Shown in pieces: positions 7,216 through 14,224 of a stretch of 19,585 bases of DNA. Source of the DNA: DASYML01 sp036399835 (lineage in GTDB: Bacteria; Acidobacteriota; Blastocatellia; Pyrinomonadales; Pyrinomonadaceae); the NCBI GenBank assembly GCA_036399835.1, contig DASWMI010000007.1, positions 1 through 19,585 of the forward strand, read 5' to 3'. The notes under the pieces were generated by a model. That model was given only the letters and a program-made list of their open reading frames with translations. It did no database searches and had not been told where the DNA came from. The number at the start of each line of letters is the position of its first letter. Position 1 is the first letter of the stretch. Made by a program: the position numbers and the translations under genes.

Positions 7216-7728
7216 ATGACTGCTCGCATCGAAGAAGTAAGATTGGCCCAGGCTGATGAGGGCGCGAAGGTGCAGGCTTACCTGGAAAGGTTTCGCGCGC
7301 CCTTCTCTTTGCGTTGCGGCGCGCTCCTGATTGATTACATCCTGATCGTGATGGTGATAGCTTTCAGTACGCTCTGGGCACGCCTCCTGGGCGGCGGCGC
7401 GCGTATGGCAGGCGGCACGACCGAGACGGTCGGGTTGGTCTTCGCACTCTTGATTGCGATTCTGGACCTTTTTGTTTTGCCCGGACTGCGCGGGCAGACC
7501 TTAGGCAAGTGGGCTACCGGCTTACGCATCGTGAGCCGCGAGGGCGAGCCGGTCGGTTTTGGTCGCATCGCCCTGCGCCAGCTTCTCGGCTATACGCTTT
7601 CATTCCTCACGCTCGGCGCGGGTTTTCTGCTGGCAGCTTTTAGCGCGCATGGTCGCGCACTTCACGATTTCGTCGCCGGAACGGTCGTCGTGCGTCATGA
7701 TGCGCACCGCGCGCGCAGGGTTCGTTAA
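7216..7728 (+). CDS. RDD family membrane protein
   Basis: This 170-residue integral membrane protein has the RDD layout. A conserved Arg and Asp frame the first helix (RCGALLIDYILIVMVIAF, Arg33 and Asp40). TM2 is at about 72-92. The signature GQTLGKWATGLRIVSREG follows at 93-110, TM3 lies at about 124-144, and the C-terminal motif GRALHDFVAGTVVV is at 146-159. The family has no general function; some members are linked to sodium/proton exchange or to membrane protein assembly. Its position between a kinase and a zinc-ribbon/TM/TPR protein suggests a membrane anchor or effector of the phospho-signalling locus, which is inference. The ATG at 7216 has no Shine-Dalgarno sequence and follows TTTTT and the heptad hairpin arm, so translation may depend on opening of that hairpin. 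Confidence 0.92.
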   Translation: MTARIEEVRLAQADEGAKVQAYLERFRAPFSLRCGALLIDYILIVMVIAFSTLWARLLGGGARMAGGTTETVGLVFALLIAILDLFVLPGLRGQTLGKWATGLRIVSREGEPVGFGRIALRQLLGYTLSFLTLGAGFLLAAFSAHGRALHDFVAGTVVVRHDAHRARRVR

Positions 7729-7751
7729 TCTCCTCGACGGAAAATTCTTCA

Positions 7752-9230
7752 GTGTCTGACAGACATGAACAGGAAATGATGGAGAAGGTTTGTCCAAGTT
7801 GCGGTGCTGATGTCCTGCCGGAGGCGCGTTTCTGTCGTCAGTGCGGCGCGCCGCTGAGACCTGCGTCGAGCTTTGAGTCGGGAAATATCTCGCCGCTGGC
7901 GCAGACCGTCCCGCTCGCTCCGCATGAAAGCCGCCCGACAGATGGACTGCCGACTGGCGGTTCGGGGGCATCTTCGCAGGAAACTTCCAGAATCAAGCTT
8001 GAAGAGATGGAGCAACTGCTGCGCCCAGCCTCGGACCAGCTTGCGCCCACGCAGAACATCAATAATTCAACCGCAGCTTTTGTCAATGTCGAGGGAGCGG
8101 GAAAGCTTGGTTTGGAGACAGCCGTTTATGCCGCGCCGCAGACCAGCCAACTCAGCGCAGAGACCCTGACCGGAGAGCTTGGCGCGCAGCCCGCGCCCTC
8201 TTCGCAGCCTTTGAAGAGACCGCGCGGCAAACGGCTGCTGCCCGCGCTCCTGCTCTCCCTCTTCGCGCTCGCGCTCGTGGCCGCGACGGTCGTCTTCTTT
8301 GTCTCACGCAGGCAGTCTCGCCCGAGCGCTAATCAAAACTCTGCGCCGCCCGTTTCCCAGAGCGAGCAGCCAAAGGGTTTTGAGACGCAGCTTGCCGAAG
8401 CCGAATCATTGCTGGCGGCGGGCGATGTCGGCGGAGCCACCAGCCGCTTGCGCGAACTGGTCCAGCGCGAGCCTACGAACGCGAAGGCGCACAGGTTGCT
8501 CGGCGAAGCCTTCTTGAGAAGCGGCGTGCGGCTCGAAGCGATCAAGGAGTACAGACTTGCTACGCAGCATGACCCGCAGGATACGGCATCATGGCGCGCG
8601 CTGGCCTCCGCGCAAGTTGCGGAAGGACTTTATACGGATGCGGTCGAGAGCTATCGCCGCCTGATAGCCTTAACGGGCGAAGCGGGGCTTGACGATAACG
8701 GCTGGCTCGAATATGCGGATGCTTTGCGGCAGGCGGGCTATGGCGAGGAGGCGCGCGCGGCCTACAACCGCGTCGCGGCCAATGCGCCGGAAGATTTAGC
8801 GCGCGCCGCGCGGCGGCATCTCTCGGAATTGCCGCAGCCGAGACCTTCGCCGAACGCCAGCCCCTCGCCTTCAAACGCGCCAGAGGCGGAGCGCGCAGGT
8901 CTCTCCGGCAACGGCGCGAACGCTCAACTCAATACTCAGCCCGTCGCCCAGAATACTGCTCAGCCTGTCGTCTCCCCAACGCCTTCGCCCAAGCCCTCGC
9001 CGACGCCCGCCGCCAGCCAGAGCGCCGCGCAGGCAGAGCCGGACGCGGATTACGCTCAAGCCCAGAGCATCCTTGGCGGGCGCGACCCGAAGAGCCTCTC
9101 GCGGCCAGAATTGCTGCGCGCTCTTGAGCTGTTTCAAAAAGCTTCGAGAAGCGGCACGCATCGCGGCGAGGCACAGAGAAACGCCGAACGGCTCGGCAGG
9201 GAATTTGACCGCCGTCGAAAACAGAAGTAA
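7752..9230 (+). CDS. Zinc-ribbon, single-TM, TPR-repeat protein
   Basis: This protein of up to 492 residues begins with a zinc ribbon (CPSCG...FCRQCGAPL; Cys14, 17, 28, 31). A low-complexity linker leads to one membrane helix (about 161-184, LLPALLLSLFALALVAATVVFF) preceded by basic residues (KRPRGKR). After the helix come tetratricopeptide repeats at about 205-360 (ATSRLRELVQREPTNAKAHR, LGEAFLRSGVRLEAIKEYRL). A Pro/Ser/Ala-rich stretch and a further helical segment (LLRALELFQKASRSG) follow. The positive charge before the helix suggests the zinc ribbon is cytoplasmic and the TPR part periplasmic, giving a possible scaffold across the membrane. The GTG at 7752 is one start option. The ATGs at 7776 and 7779, with AGGAA just upstream, would begin MMEKVCPSCG and better match how sister genes start. 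It lies 23 nt after the RDD gene. Confidence 0.88.
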   Translation: MSDRHEQEMMEKVCPSCGADVLPEARFCRQCGAPLRPASSFESGNISPLAQTVPLAPHESRPTDGLPTGGSGASSQETSRIKLEEMEQLLRPASDQLAPTQNINNSTAAFVNVEGAGKLGLETAVYAAPQTSQLSAETLTGELGAQPAPSSQPLKRPRGKRLLPALLLSLFALALVAATVVFFVSRRQSRPSANQNSAPPVSQSEQPKGFETQLAEAESLLAAGDVGGATSRLRELVQREPTNAKAHRLLGEAFLRSGVRLEAIKEYRLATQHDPQDTASWRALASAQVAEGLYTDAVESYRRLIALTGEAGLDDNGWLEYADALRQAGYGEEARAAYNRVAANAPEDLARAARRHLSELPQPRPSPNASPSPSNAPEAERAGLSGNGANAQLNTQPVAQNTAQPVVSPTPSPKPSPTPAASQSAAQAEPDADYAQAQSILGGRDPKSLSRPELLRALELFQKASRSGTHRGEAQRNAERLGREFDRRRKQK

Positions 9231-9233
9231 AAA

Positions 9234-9342
9234 CAGTTTTCGGTTTTCAGTTTTCAGAAAAGGCACAAGGCATGCGCTGAAACTTGAAAGACAAGTGCTA
9301 AAAGTTAAAAACTGAAAGCTGCAAACTGAAAACCGAAAACTG
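9234..9342. repeat. Heptad-repeat hairpin element before the phosphatase gene
   Basis: Arm one (9234-9257) reads CAG then TTTTCGG, TTTTCAG, TTTTCAG. Arm two (9277-9342) is nine consecutive 7-bp units, from CTGAAAC and TTGAAAG through degenerate units to CTGCAAA, CTGAAAA, CCGAAAA, then CTG. The last 24 nt pair with arm one with a single mismatch. The inner units are more degenerate, so the ends look conserved and the middle decayed. It starts three bases after the TPR gene stop and ends 12 nt before the phosphatase ATG. The unit is the same as at 7109-7210. Confidence 0.9.
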
Positions 9343-9354
9343 TTCCACTGACCC

Positions 9355-11073
9355 ATGCCTGATTTAATCGTTAAATATCCGGACCGGACGAGCGAGGTCT
9401 TTAGCCTGGGCCGACTGCGGATTACCGTTGGCCGCTCGGCGCGCAACGACCTCTGCATACCCGACCCGTTCGCCTCGCGTGTTCACGCCGAAGTGCGGCG
9501 CGAGGGCGACCATTATGTGCTGCAAGATTTGGGTTCCGCCAACGGCACGCTTTTTAACGGCGATCCGGTTGACGGGCCGATGCCTTTAGTCAACGGCGAC
9601 CGGATACAGATTGGCGAGACAGAGCTTATCTTCGATGACGGGACCGGAAACTTTCGCACCGGCGCGACGATGATTACCGACCCGACTTCGACGCCCGTGC
9701 CCGAAGCGACGATTGCCCTCAAATCTTCCGACCGCACTACTTCAGGACTGCTCGAAGCCATCGAGGGCGCACGCACGCAGCCCGAAGTCGAATCGCCCAA
9801 GCGCGCCAGGCAGAGCGATCTGCTGGCTCTCATCAGTAAGGTCGGCGTCACGCTGCTGGCTTCCGCAACGCTTAATGAAACACTGGAACAGATTGTCTCG
9901 CTCGTCTTTGAAGCAGTCCCGGCTGATCGTTGTCTGATCATGATGCGCGACCATGAGAGCGAAGAGCTGAAGGTGAGGGTCGCTCGGCTGCGTGACCGAG
10001 AGGGCGAGATAGGGGAGATTCCCGTCAGCCGCACAATCATGGACGAGGTGGTGGGCCAGGGCAAATCCGTGCTCACGGCGGACGCGCAGCACGACCCGCG
10101 ACTGATGAGCAATACCATGACGCTGCAAGGCATACGCTCCGTCTTGGCCGTACCCTTGAGCGTCGGCGAAAAGGTCTTCGGCATCATCTATGCCGATTCG
10201 CCCATGGGCGAGGGAAGATTTACCAGAGAGCACCTGGAAGTCTTGACGATGCTCGCTTCGGTGGCGGCCATCAGGGTCGAGAATGCGCGGCTCGCCGAAC
10301 AACAGATCGAGCGCCAGCGTCTTGAGCAGGAACTGCATCTGGCGAGCGAGATTCAGCAGCGCTTTCAACCGACCTCGCCGCCGCAAATCGCCGGTTTTGA
10401 ATTTCAGGGCATCAGCTTTCCCTGTTACGAGATTGGCGGCGATTACTACGACTTTATAGAGCGCCCGGACGGGCGACTGATTATCGCGCTCGGCGACGTT
10501 TCCGGCAAAGGCACTGCCGCCGCGCTCCTCATGTCTTCGCTGCACGCGGCGGTCCACGCGCAGGCCGCGGCGCACCGCTCGCCGATTGAAACCATCAAGG
10601 CCATCAACCAGTATCTGGCCGAGAACACTCCGCCCAACCGTTTCATCACGCTCTTCTATGCAGAGCTGGAGCCGCAGGAGGGCGCGCTGACCTTTATCAA
10701 CGCCGGACACAACCCGCCGCTCATCGTCCACGAAGGAGGAACTGTCGAACAGTTAGGCTCCGGCGGACTGCCGCTCGGCATCAATCCCTTTGCGGATTAT
10801 CGTGAAGGACGCGCGCAGTTGCAGCCGGGCGATGTGCTCGTCATCTATTCCGATGGAGTCTCGGAAGCGCAGGACCCCGCGGGCGAAGAGTTCGGCACGA
10901 CCAGGCTCTGGGAAGTCGTCTCGCGCAACATCGAGGCGAGCGCCGCAGGCATACGCGACCGCATCGAATCGGCCCTCACCAAATTCGCACGCGGCACGCG
11001 AGCCGTAGACGACATCACGCTCGTCATCGTCAAGCGCCAGGCCGAAGGCGTGCTCGTCGCATCGAGAGGATAG
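9355..11073 (+). CDS. FHA-GAF-PP2C (SpoIIE-type) protein phosphatase
   Basis: This 572-residue soluble protein has three domains. The FHA (about 18-95) keeps GRS (26-28), SRVH (41-44) and GSANGT (60-65). The GAF domain spans about 157-315, with GIRSVLAVPL and the following segment typical of the family. A helical linker (QQIERQRLEQELHLASEIQQ) leads to the SpoIIE/RsbU-type PP2C domain at about 345-565. Metal-binding and catalytic motifs are all present: GGDYYD (361-366), GDVSGKG with Asp381, NAGHNPP, YSDG with Asp500, and DDITL with Asp552 and Asp553. It should dephosphorylate Ser/Thr residues on proteins in a Mn/Mg-dependent way, with the GAF sensing a small ligand and the FHA directing it to phosphothreonine sites. 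It is the natural opposing enzyme to the kinase at 5253-7103. The ATG has no Shine-Dalgarno sequence; no other plausible start lies before the FHA. Confidence 0.95.
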   Translation: MPDLIVKYPDRTSEVFSLGRLRITVGRSARNDLCIPDPFASRVHAEVRREGDHYVLQDLGSANGTLFNGDPVDGPMPLVNGDRIQIGETELIFDDGTGNFRTGATMITDPTSTPVPEATIALKSSDRTTSGLLEAIEGARTQPEVESPKRARQSDLLALISKVGVTLLASATLNETLEQIVSLVFEAVPADRCLIMMRDHESEELKVRVARLRDREGEIGEIPVSRTIMDEVVGQGKSVLTADAQHDPRLMSNTMTLQGIRSVLAVPLSVGEKVFGIIYADSPMGEGRFTREHLEVLTMLASVAAIRVENARLAEQQIERQRLEQELHLASEIQQRFQPTSPPQIAGFEFQGISFPCYEIGGDYYDFIERPDGRLIIALGDVSGKGTAAALLMSSLHAAVHAQAAAHRSPIETIKAINQYLAENTPPNRFITLFYAELEPQEGALTFINAGHNPPLIVHEGGTVEQLGSGGLPLGINPFADYREGRAQLQPGDVLVIYSDGVSEAQDPAGEEFGTTRLWEVVSRNIEASAAGIRDRIESALTKFARGTRAVDDITLVIVKRQAEGVLVASRG

Positions 11074-11098
11074 GCGAGACGCGTCGAGCGTCAATCAT

Positions 11099-11164
11099 CA
11101 TCAACGCGTGAATCACAAAGGAGAGAAAACCTTCTTCCTCTCCTTTGTGATTCACGCGTTGATG
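11099..11164. repeat. Perfect 27-bp inverted repeat between convergent genes
   Basis: The arms at 11099-11125 and 11138-11164 are exact reverse complements over 27 bp, with a 12-nt spacer (AAAACCTTCTTC). The stem includes ACGCGT near its base and the purine-rich AAAGGAGAG at its tip. It lies 25 nt after the phosphatase stop (11073) and 15 nt after the methyltransferase stop (11180, minus strand), so both transcripts could fold it. Neither strand has a following T-run, so it is not a textbook intrinsic terminator. It may stop transcription on both sides or protect 3' ends. Confidence 0.9.
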
Positions 11165-11179
11165 CTTTGAAGGCTTCTG

Positions 11180-12196
11180 CTATTTGTACGAGATGAGTAC
11201 GCGCTGGAAGGTCGGGGGCAGGTCCTGCATCTCCGTGCGCTGGAAGCCCGCGTGGCGAAACATCTTTTCAAATTCCGGCAGGGTATAGGCATCGCCGCTC
11301 GGCGTGGATGCGAGCATCACTATACTAAAGGCTGCGGCGGCGGGCGGCGTGACGCGGTCCTCGTTGGGAATAAATTCGAGCGTCACGGCACGGCCTCCGT
11401 CGGCGAGCGCGGCGTGAACTTTGCGGAGCAGCCTTTCGTTGGTCTCCGGGTCGAAGTGGTGCAGAAAGTTTGTCAGCAGGATAAGGTCGTAGCCCTCGCC
11501 GTAGTCCAACTCGAAAGCGCTGCCCGGAAGTGTCCGGTAGCGTTCGCCGACACCGGCCTGCTCGGCGTTCTCGCGCGCTAACTCCAAAACGTTGGCCCAG
11601 TCCAGCGCCGTGACTTCAGCGAGCGTGTTGCGCCGCGCGAGGGCTATGCCGAACATGCCGTGGCCCGCCGCAATATCCAGCACCTTCAAAGGAGCTTTGG
11701 CCTCTCGGTCCACCAACTCTGCCAGCGCCTGCGAGGGCATTCCCTGAAGCGCCATCATCGCGCGCGCAAACTTGACCCAGACGGGATTGTCATCCGAGAC
11801 AGTGCCTTCATCCGTGAGGGCCGTCCCGCCCTGACGCACGCAGTCCGTCAGACGGTCGAAATTCTCCATCAGCTCCGGCGAAAGCAGAAACTCTATGGCC
11901 CCGCCCATGTAGGCGGGCGAGTTCTTGTTGAGAAAGACTTCGGTCCCGGGCGTCAGGCGATAGCTCTCGCCCTCCTTTTGCAGAAAGCCGTTGACGACCA
12001 TGTAGTCGCACAGGATGCGCGTGCCGCGCTCGGACGCGCCGCATCTTTCGGCCACAGCCCTAACGGTCCCCTGGCTTTCGGCGATGGCCGTAAAAATATC
12101 AAGCTCGATGGCGGCCTTGAGGGCAGCCGAGCGCTGGTAAGCATTGAGCGTATCGAAAATATGTAAAGGTGAAATTTCCGGCGCAGGTGTAGACAT
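11180..12196 (-). CDS. SAM-dependent methyltransferase, O-methyltransferase family 2 type
   Basis: This 338-residue protein has a winged-helix dimerisation domain at the N-terminus (about 10-95, e.g. AALKAAIELDIFTAIAE and AERCGASERGTRILCDYMV). A class I Rossmann methyltransferase domain follows, with SAM-binding motif VLDIAAGHG at 172-180 and downstream elements VTALDW, LILLTNFLHHFD and LRKVHAALADGGRAVTLEF. This is the layout of small-molecule O-methyltransferases of the hydroxyindole/acetylserotonin type. The substrate cannot be read from sequence, and no biosynthetic genes lie next to it. The start is decided by the ribosome-binding site: GGAGGA ends five bases before the ATG at 12196. A longer frame starting at a TTG at 12208 would begin inside that site. 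It is a single gene on the minus strand, convergent with the phosphatase gene. Confidence 0.9.
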   Translation of the reverse strand: MSTPAPEISPLHIFDTLNAYQRSAALKAAIELDIFTAIAESQGTVRAVAERCGASERGTRILCDYMVVNGFLQKEGESYRLTPGTEVFLNKNSPAYMGGAIEFLLSPELMENFDRLTDCVRQGGTALTDEGTVSDDNPVWVKFARAMMALQGMPSQALAELVDREAKAPLKVLDIAAGHGMFGIALARRNTLAEVTALDWANVLELARENAEQAGVGERYRTLPGSAFELDYGEGYDLILLTNFLHHFDPETNERLLRKVHAALADGGRAVTLEFIPNEDRVTPPAAAAFSIVMLASTPSGDAYTLPEFEKMFRHAGFQRTEMQDLPPTFQRVLISYK

Positions 12197-12233
12197 TGTT
12201 TCCTCCAAAGCAGGTTGATAGCAGATGGCGACT

Positions 12234-12262
12234 AATATATCACCATCCTTCCAAACAATTAA
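12234..12262 (-). promoter_or_regulatory. Candidate promoter of the methyltransferase gene
   Basis: On the minus strand TTAATT (12262-12257) and TATATT (12239-12234) are 17 bp apart, ending about 38 nt before the start codon. The -10 is a five-of-six match to TATAAT; the -35 is weak. This was judged by eye. Confidence 0.4.
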
Positions 12263-12391
12263 TCCATCCTCAAACCCCTAGATGCTTCCATTCAATAAAG
12301 CGCAAACCGTGGCGGAAAGGAATCAAGCAGGGCTAAAGCATCATGAGGTTGAAAAAATATTGAGGTCCGGGTGATTCGTTTGGCGCCGGTT

Positions 12392-12420
12392 TTGCGCGTT
12401 AACAAACAGGGAAGAATAAT
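12392..12420 (+). promoter_or_regulatory. Weak candidate promoter upstream of the secreted BamE-like gene
   Basis: TTGCGC (12392-12397) and AATAAT (12415-12420) are 17 bp apart. The start codon is about 150 nt further on, so the untranslated leader would be long. This was judged by eye. Confidence 0.25.
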
Positions 12421-12567
12421 TTCCGCGCAAAGCGCAAATTAAGGCAAGAGCCTCAAGCGGCGTGCGTCCTTGACGAAGGCCGTGCTTGAGAAAACGGCGG
12501 GCAAAGGATTTTCAGTCATCACGAAGTGGGCTGGGGAAAGCCTCGGAAGGGAATCAAAGTTATTCGT

Positions 12568-12972
12568 ATGAAAAAGCTTTTAATAGTTGCGGCAATCATC
12601 ATTTCTGCTGTGAATCTTGCTGCGGCCCAATCAAAGACCGTTGAAGCCAGCGCACGGGTAGAGCAAAAGGCCATGCACGGCGACTCGCGCTTGAATGTTC
12701 AATTCAGCCTGCCGGATTCCGGCGGCGAGGAGGAAAGCGCGGGCGTCGTCGGAAAAGGCTTTGTCCGCCTGCGGCCTTCGACAACCTATCTCAAGAACGG
12801 GCTGAGCATGGAAGAAGTCCTGGTCTTGATGGGCCGTCCGCTGAGCATACATGAGCGGCGGGAAGGCGATTCGAGATTCACGACTTACACGTTTACTCGA
12901 AGCGGCGGCAGGGTCTTCGTGGCCGAGTTCGTCAACGGCGTACTGGTCCAGTCGCATACCGAAAAGCCGTAG
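12568..12972 (+). CDS. Small secreted BamE-like protein
   Basis: This 134-residue protein has a clear signal peptide (MKKLLIVAAIIISAVNLAAA, cleavage probably before QSK). The mature part is mostly polar. Its C-terminal half holds GLSMEEVLVLMGRPLSIHER, followed by TTYTFTRSGGRVFVAEFVNG. The pattern G-(M/L)-S-x-E-E-V-L-x-x-x-G-x-P followed by beta strands resembles the BamE/SmpA fold, like the protein at 139-483, but the two share little beyond this motif. There is no lipobox, so it should be soluble in the periplasm. Function is unknown. The frame is open back to 12526, but those 14 codons precede the signal peptide. The ATG at 12568 was chosen for the signal peptide, although its ribosome-binding site is weak. 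It stands alone, convergent with the iron permease family gene. Confidence 0.8.
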   Translation: MKKLLIVAAIIISAVNLAAAQSKTVEASARVEQKAMHGDSRLNVQFSLPDSGGEEESAGVVGKGFVRLRPSTTYLKNGLSMEEVLVLMGRPLSIHERREGDSRFTTYTFTRSGGRVFVAEFVNGVLVQSHTEKP

Positions 12973-13053
12973 AGGCTTTGAGCAGCCATCCGCGCAGGCC
13001 GTGAGCGTTTACCTTCAGGTTTCGCGGCGCGTGATGGATTGCCGGACTGTTTT

Positions 13054-13479
13054 CTAGTCGTCTAGGTCTTTAACCCCCGTGTCGCGTTTGCCTTTTGCTA
13101 AATCCTTTCTCGCGCGCTCGGCCAACTTCTCGTAGCTAGCGCGAATCTTGTCCAGCTCCTTCTCGTCCAGCTCCTCCAAATCCAATAAAGCGTTGTGCGC
13201 GCCCTCCATCACGCGGAGCAGTTCGTCGAGCTTGACCTGTATGGCCTCGGAATCGCGGTTCTGCGTGTTCTGTATGAGAAAGACCATCAGGAAGGTAATA
13301 ATCGTCGTCCCCGTGTTGATGACGAGTTGCCAGGTATCGCTAAAGCCGAAGATCGGGCCTGAGATGGCCCACACGATGATGACTGTGACGGCAGTGATAA
13401 AGGCTGCGGGCTGGCCTGTGGCCCGAGCCGTAATCTTGGCAAAGCGTGTAAACCAGGAAGTGGATTTTGTAGCCCTCAT
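13054..13479 (-). CDS. Low-affinity iron permease family protein
   Basis: This 141-residue protein has two adjacent membrane helices at about 26-47 (AAFITAVTVIIVWAISGPIF) and 54-74 (WQLVINTGTTIITFLMVFL). The motif FLIQNTQNRD follows at once, then IQVKLDELLR and a charged helical tail ending near DTGVKDLDD. This two-helix plus QNTQNRD layout is the signature of the small bacterial proteins grouped with the fungal low-affinity iron permease. Iron transport by the bacterial members is not firmly established, so the name should be read as a family label. The upstream GTG at 13491 would place the start within the likely ribosome-binding sequence GTGAGGAAACTT; the ATG at 13479 has AGGA at good spacing and was chosen. 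The gene follows the helix-hairpin-helix gene by 74 nt on the same strand. Confidence 0.88.
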   Translation of the reverse strand: MRATKSTSWFTRFAKITARATGQPAAFITAVTVIIVWAISGPIFGFSDTWQLVINTGTTIITFLMVFLIQNTQNRDSEAIQVKLDELLRVMEGAHNALLDLEELDEKELDKIRASYEKLAERARKDLAKGKRDTGVKDLDD

Positions 13480-13553
13480 AAGTTTCCTCACTTGATTTCA
13501 AGAATCAAAAAGCTTAAGACGTGCGTTGAGCCTTATCGGGTTAATCATAGCTT

Positions 13554-14012
13554 TCAAAATCTGGCGAGGCTGGACCTGATTCTCTCGGCGCTCTTTTCGC
13601 CGATGCCGTCAACCAGATCGAGGCCGCCGCCCGCGACGAATTGCTTGAGGTCTGCGAGCGAGGCAATCTTGAATTGTTGATGAAGCACGGCGGCGGTCTT
13701 GAGACCTATGCCGCTCACCTTGAGCAGGTCCAGAACGGTGGCGGGCGTCTCTGTTAGCAGTTTCTCCCAGGCATCGAAGGTGCCCTTTTCGAGCAGCTCG
13801 ACGATTTTGCCGCTGATGGCTTTACCGATGCCGGGGATGGCCTGCAAGCCCTTGAGTCCATCTTCAGCCGCGATTGTTTTGATGGGCGTGGGCCAGGTTT
13901 CGATGACTTCGGCGGCGTTGCGGTAGGAGCGTATGCGAAAGCGGTCGTCGCCGCGAATCTCCATGATGTTTGCCAGGCGGTAGAAGCGCTCCGCAATCTC
14001 TTCGTTATTCAT
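13554..14012 (-). CDS. Helix-hairpin-helix protein resembling the N-terminal part of DNA polymerase X
   Basis: This 152-residue protein consists almost entirely of what is normally the N-terminus of bacterial PolX. The first part (MNNEEIAERFYRLANIMEIR, DDRFRIRSYRNAAEVIETW) matches the 8-kDa single-strand-binding domain. It is followed by three helix-hairpin-helix motifs (LQAIPGIGKAISGKIVELL, LLKVSGIGLKTAAVLHQQF and LVDGIGEKSAERIRSSL). The protein then stops (SSLARF). The nucleotidyltransferase palm and the PHP exonuclease domain of full PolX (about 570 residues) are absent, and nothing downstream restores them. It should bind gapped or single-stranded DNA without polymerising. The ATG at 14012 is preceded by GAGGAAGAGG and begins exactly where PolX does. 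Extending to 14063 would add 17 residues without family support. It could be a decayed polymerase or a deliberate small DNA-binding protein; no frameshift was seen. Confidence 0.88.
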   Translation of the reverse strand: MNNEEIAERFYRLANIMEIRGDDRFRIRSYRNAAEVIETWPTPIKTIAAEDGLKGLQAIPGIGKAISGKIVELLEKGTFDAWEKLLTETPATVLDLLKVSGIGLKTAAVLHQQFKIASLADLKQFVAGGGLDLVDGIGEKSAERIRSSLARF

Positions 14013-14064
14013 CCTCTTCCTCGCACGCCAGTATTTGAGTATAGACACCCCGGCATTATACAAA

Positions 14065-14148
14065 AGTCTGAAGTTCGAGAGCCTCTAGTTGAGGGGTCAA
14101 AGGCTTGATTTTTACTGACCTCAGACTTTAGACTCCAGGCTCTCGACT
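14065..14148. repeat. Heptad-repeat hairpin element of a third unit type
   Basis: The left arm reads in 7-bp steps from 14065: AGTCTGA, AGTTCGA, GAGCCTC, TAGTTGA, GGGGTCA. The right arm reads TCAGACT, TTAGACT, CCAGGCT, CTCGACT over 14121-14148, which inverted is AGTCGAG, AGCCTGG, AGTCTAA, AGTCTGA. The best-paired core is TCGAGAGCCT (14075-14084) with AGGCTCTCGA (14137-14146). Unlike the others, it lies between divergent genes, 53 nt from the helix-hairpin-helix start and 77 nt from the peptidase start. Confidence 0.75.
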
Positions 14149-14224
14149 AATATTTCGGGCATCCAATGGCGGGTTTGAGCGCTCTAAACTCTCTCCCTCC
14201 AAATCTATCTTCAGAGGATTACTG

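Larger units (their letters stand above)
12197..12567. other. Divergent intergenic region, promoter-bearing
   Basis: This stretch of about 370 nt separates the methyltransferase (minus) and the BamE-like gene (plus). It is locally AT-rich near 12225-12270 and 12350-12440. It holds the methyltransferase ribosome-binding site and one candidate promoter on each strand, listed separately. No convincing coding sequence, RNA gene or repeat was seen. Confidence 0.6.

Noticed and set aside
7109..9342. CRISPR array, considered because of repeated short units around 7109 and 9234
   Set aside because: Units are 7 bp and contiguous, there are no spacers of constant length, and no cas gene is in the window.
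9742..10731. Open minus-strand frame of 329 codons opposite the phosphatase gene
   Set aside because: Shadow of the FHA-GAF-PP2C gene, with no domain or ribosome site.
13054..14012. Iron permease and helix-hairpin-helix genes as a functional pair
   Set aside because: They are co-directional with a 74-nt gap, but the families have no known link and no overlap or shared signal supports coupling.
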